Below are positions 5,185 to 7,300 of a stretch of 7,300 nucleotides of DNA, one piece after another. A program made the translations under genes and the position numbers. The notes below the pieces were generated by a model. The model worked only from the letters and a program-made list of their open reading frames with translations, was not told where the DNA came from and did no database searches. Location: the NCBI GenBank assembly GCA_964584415.1, contig CAZOZX010000108.1:1-7300 (forward strand). Reading direction: 5' to 3'. Source of the DNA: PHAA01 sp964584415 (GTDB lineage: Bacteria > Bacillota > Syntrophomonadia > Syntrophomonadales > Syntrophomonadaceae). Position 1 is the first letter of the stretch. Each line of letters starts with the position of its first letter.

Positions 5185-5517
5185 TTACAGCCCAGGAATA
5201 TTAAATCCTCCAGTTAATTTGGCCATTTCGCCCGAAACCATATCTTGGGACTGTTTCACGGCTTCATTGACTGCTGCCAGGATTAAGTCCTGCAACATCT
5301 CGACGTCATCAGGATCTACAGCCTCCGGTTTGATAGTAATTTCCTGGAATTGCTGCCGGCCATTAATTTTTATATTTATCGCTCCGCCACCAACCGAGGT
5401 CTCAATGATTGTGTCCTGTAACTCCGCTTGTTTTCTCGTTATTTCCTCTTGCAATTTCTTGGCTTGTTTCATCATTTGATTCATGTTGGCTCCACCACCA
5501 AGTGGATTAAATTTCAT
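5185..5517 (-). CDS. YbaB/EbfC family nucleoid-associated protein
   Basis: A small dimeric DNA-binding protein that, in characterised relatives (EbfC of Borrelia, YbaB of E. coli), coats DNA and affects gene expression and nucleoid shape. The B. subtilis counterpart between dnaX and recR is YaaK. The 110-residue length is typical. Residues 12-40 form the long N-terminal helix beginning NMNQMMKQAKKLQ; VGGGAINIKINGRQQ (42-56) is the central beta region; and LQDLILAAVNEA (75-86) is the second conserved helix. The C-terminus ends GGFNIPGL, which is family-typical. The ATG has an excellent AGGAGG (5530-5525) at seven bases, and that site overlaps the dnaX stop codon (TAAGGAGG), so the gene is probably coupled to dnaX translation. 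Nothing looks missing. Confidence 0.93.
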   Translation of the reverse strand: MKFNPLGGGANMNQMMKQAKKLQEEITRKQAELQDTIIETSVGGGAINIKINGRQQFQEITIKPEAVDPDDVEMLQDLILAAVNEAVKQSQDMVSGEMAKLTGGFNIPGL

Positions 5518-5529
5518 CCCATTTCCTCC

Positions 5530-7041
5530 TTAATCTTTTATCTCTACAATGTCTTCACCAAAATATTCGATCGCCTTTTTAACAACAATGTCATTATACT
5601 TGTTATCCTCCAGAAAAATAAATTGCACATCTAATTCCCGGGGGAAAATTTCCTTTAAGACTACATCTAAGATTTCCCGGTTAACTTTTTCCTCCATTCT
5701 CTCCTTATGAAATTTGTACCCTTTGCTAAAACCTATATACATAATATCCCCTTTGGTTCCCAGCAACTTACCTTGAGACAAAAGGGCATGAGTTGGTACC
5801 TTTTTTTCTTTTACCCCGGCCAGCATACGGTTCCACAGGATATCTCTTGCATCGATTTTTTCATCGCGTTCTAATTTTTCTGGCTTTGTTTCTCTCTCCC
5901 CTTGAAACGTAGCAGCTTTCGCTTGGGTAGGATGGGAAGCTAAACTCGATTGGCTGAATAATGAAGATATCTCTAAGAAAACAAACTCTAAAATAAATTT
6001 CTGTCCCTCGCTGAACCTTAGCTTATCTCCCGTATCCATAATCATTCTGATAGCTTGAAGAATACGATTCTGGTCTAATTTAAGGGCCTGGTTATGGAGA
6101 AATTGGATGCTCTGTTCGCCTGCCATAACCATATTGGCTGTGCCTCCGGTGACCTGGTACATTAATAAATCCCTTAGATACAGAGCAGTTTCACGGGCCA
6201 GTTGTCCTGCTTCTTTTCCCTGATTAAGGGCTGAATCCAGATATTCAATAATTGTTGCAGTCCTACCTGCAATAACCTCATCCATTATCCGGGCTACAAA
6301 TAGATCATCTACCAGACCAAGTACCTCTAGAACATCCTCATGGTGGATGTTACCTTCCTGGTAGGAATGAATCTGGTCCAGCATCCCGAGGGCATCCCGC
6401 ATCCCCCCGTTAGCCCGGCGAGCTATTAAGGCCAGCGCTGAGTCGTCGATATTTATGGCATTGCTCTTGGCTACATCTTTAAGGCGGGCACTAATTTGCT
6501 GCTGGGTCAAACGGTGAAAATTATATTTTTGACAGCGAGATAGTATAGTACTGGGTATTTTCTGTAATTCAGTGGTAGCCAAAATAAAAATTACAGCTTC
6601 TGGCGGTTCCTCTAAGGTTTTTAGTAAGGCATTGAAGGCCTCCGTGGTTAACATGTGGACTTCATCAATTATGTAAACCTTCTTTTTACCCTGAGCTGGC
6701 AATATACGCACTTTTTCTCTGAGGTCGCGGATTTCATCGATGCCCCGGTTTGAAGCAGCATCTATCTCAATGACATCCATAAAGTTGCCATTGTTTATGT
6801 CGCGGCAGGAAACACATTCGTTGCAGGGCTCCCCATCTTGTTGCCTTTCACAATTAACTGCTTTTGCCAGAATTTTAGCCAAACTAGTTTTCCCGGTTCC
6901 CCTTGGACCAGCAAATAGATAGGCGTGGTTCAAACGGTTCTCGCGCACTGAGTTTGTCAACGCCAGTACAGTCTGTTCCTGCCCCACGACTTCATCAAAC
7001 CGTTGGGGTCTCCATACCCTATATAATGCTAAATATGACAT
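5530..7041 (-). CDS. dnaX: DNA polymerase III subunit tau (gamma/tau), DnaX
   Basis: DnaX is the ATPase core of the clamp loader that places the beta sliding clamp on DNA; its C-terminal part connects to the replicative polymerase and helicase. Domains: AAA+ module with Walker A GPRGTGKTS (45-53), zinc-binding cysteines C64, C73, C76 and C79, Walker B IIDEVHM (124-130), sensor 1 LATTE (154-158), arginine-finger SRC (168-170) and sensor 2 region GGMRDAL (212-218). An oligomerisation domain runs to about 365, a variable linker follows, and a conserved C-terminal tau domain begins near W403. At 503 residues it is shorter than the 563 of B. subtilis. The ATG has AGGGGG six bases upstream (7053-7048). 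Codons 412-414 contain the slippery heptamer A AAA AAG (5806-5800), a potential frameshift site. Confidence 0.97.
   Translation of the reverse strand: MSYLALYRVWRPQRFDEVVGQEQTVLALTNSVRENRLNHAYLFAGPRGTGKTSLAKILAKAVNCERQQDGEPCNECVSCRDINNGNFMDVIEIDAASNRGIDEIRDLREKVRILPAQGKKKVYIIDEVHMLTTEAFNALLKTLEEPPEAVIFILATTELQKIPSTILSRCQKYNFHRLTQQQISARLKDVAKSNAINIDDSALALIARRANGGMRDALGMLDQIHSYQEGNIHHEDVLEVLGLVDDLFVARIMDEVIAGRTATIIEYLDSALNQGKEAGQLARETALYLRDLLMYQVTGGTANMVMAGEQSIQFLHNQALKLDQNRILQAIRMIMDTGDKLRFSEGQKFILEFVFLEISSLFSQSSLASHPTQAKAATFQGERETKPEKLERDEKIDARDILWNRMLAGVKEKKVPTHALLSQGKLLGTKGDIMYIGFSKGYKFHKERMEEKVNREILDVVLKEIFPRELDVQFIFLEDNKYNDIVVKKAIEYFGEDIVEIKD
5768..5806 (-). other. Candidate programmed -1 frameshift site in dnaX
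   Basis: The heptamer A AAA AAG (5806-5800) is in the correct phase, with AAA and AAG as zero-frame codons 413 and 414, as in the E. coli dnaX site. Slipping back one base gives ten further codons (GTNSCPFVSR) and a TAA at 5770-5768, making a protein of 424 residues without most of the C-terminal tau domain. A CCCTTT/AAAGGG pairing (5786-5781 with 5754-5749) lies downstream, somewhat farther than the usual stimulator distance. The upstream GGGG (5817-5814) is a poor Shine-Dalgarno-like stimulator. Confidence 0.4.
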
Positions 7042-7137
7042 AAGCTGCCCCCTGCCTTATCAAATCCATTTTATAATGAGCCAGCATGATGCTTATATTA
7101 TATCGTTTGCTGGTGGCTAAGGCTGTATTATTCCAAT

Positions 7138-7160
7138 AAAAAATACAGGTCAATAACCTG
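7138..7160 (-). terminator. Weak intrinsic terminator after the SRP RNA
   Basis: On the minus strand CAGGT (7160-7156), a five-base loop and ACCTG (7150-7146) form a short stem followed, after two bases, by six T (7143-7138). The stem is only five base pairs, so read-through into dnaX is likely. It lies about 15 bases beyond the estimated 3' end of the RNA, consistent with trimming to the mature end. Confidence 0.55.
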
Positions 7161-7175
7161 CGTGTCGTAATATAA

Positions 7176-7300
7176 TGCCGTGCACCTGGCCTCGAAGATA
7201 CCTTCCGAGCGATGCGCGAACAGTTAACTCCGTTCAGGCTCCCCTCCGTCACACGAAATGAACCTTTTAGTGCTGCTTCCTTCCGGACCTGACACGGTTC
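7176..7300 (-). ncRNA. ffs: Signal recognition particle RNA, 3' part (continues beyond the window)
   Basis: This RNA binds Ffh and directs ribosomes making membrane proteins to the membrane. The invariant helix 8 with its GGAA tetraloop is present at 7295-7270: GUGUCAGGUCCGGAAGG is followed by AAGCAGCAC, and the ends pair. About 105 bases follow the tetraloop and end in GGTGCACGGC (7186-7177), which resembles the 3' end of the B. subtilis-type large RNA with an Alu domain; a small 4.5S-type RNA would end about 50 bases sooner. The 5' half is outside the window, so the Alu domain cannot be confirmed. In B. subtilis the same RNA gene (scr) lies directly upstream of dnaX, as here. The mature 3' end is an estimate, good to a few bases. 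Confidence 0.92.

Noticed and set aside
5117..5479. Plus-strand open frame of 120 codons opposite yaaK and the start of recR
   Set aside because: It mirrors the codon pattern of the real minus-strand genes and has no start signal or domain.
6676..6690. A second lysine-rich A-run in dnaX (codons 119-121) as a frameshift site
   Set aside because: The sequence is GGT AAA AAG, which does not form an X XXY YYZ heptamer, and it lies within the ATPase domain where a shift would destroy the protein.
7019..7252. Minus-strand open frame of 77 codons between the SRP RNA and dnaX
   Set aside because: It overlaps the SRP RNA and the start of dnaX, has no ribosome binding site of note, and its translation shows no recognisable composition or motif.

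Overview
This window looks like the chromosome of an anaerobic member of the Firmicutes (Bacillota), probably a clostridial or syntrophic type with endospore-forming ancestry. Three things support this. The order SRP RNA, dnaX, yaaK, recR, yaaL, bofA matches the block known from Bacillus subtilis. BofA is a sporulation protein. The other half of the window is a ferredoxin-dependent 2-oxoacid oxidoreductase, an oxygen-sensitive enzyme typical of strict anaerobes. Base composition is moderate, and the Shine-Dalgarno sites are strong and Gram-positive in style. The genus cannot be fixed from the sequence alone.

Every supported gene lies on the minus strand, so the window reads from right to left. 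(1) 7300-7176: the 3' part of a signal recognition particle RNA, probably the large type with an Alu domain, followed by a weak intrinsic terminator (7160-7138). (2) 7041-3912: dnaX (clamp loader), a YbaB/EbfC nucleoid protein, recR (recombination mediator), yaaL (DUF2508) and bofA, closed by a very clear intrinsic terminator at 3884-3858. (3) 3857-3631: an AT-rich regulatory interval with a near-consensus sigma-A promoter, a palindrome between its -35 and -10 boxes, and a direct repeat upstream. (4) 3630-186: an operon of a P-loop ATPase of uncertain function followed by the alpha, beta, gamma and delta (2x[4Fe-4S] ferredoxin) subunits of a four-subunit 2-oxoacid:ferredoxin oxidoreductase that looks most like the branched-chain (VOR) type. 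(5) 185-1: a near-perfect promoter whose transcript leaves the window; no coding sequence is visible in its leader.

The right half is housekeeping: protein targeting RNA, replication, repair and a sporulation checkpoint. In B. subtilis an rRNA operon follows bofA. Here the oxidoreductase operon sits between bofA and a strong rRNA-like promoter. The four enzyme subunits should form one cytoplasmic complex. The alpha and beta subunits hold thiamine diphosphate and the substrate, gamma completes the CoA-dependent catalytic body, and delta passes electrons to soluble ferredoxin. The ATPase that leads the operon is the least understood gene here and the best candidate for an undescribed partner or maturation factor.

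The observations most worth a second look are the ATPase-oxidoreductase pairing, an in-frame A AAA AAG slippery heptamer late in dnaX that could yield a gamma-like short product, a RecR whose Toprim region has lost a normally conserved loop sequence, and a translation start for the ATPase that overlaps its own Shine-Dalgarno sequence inside a hairpin.
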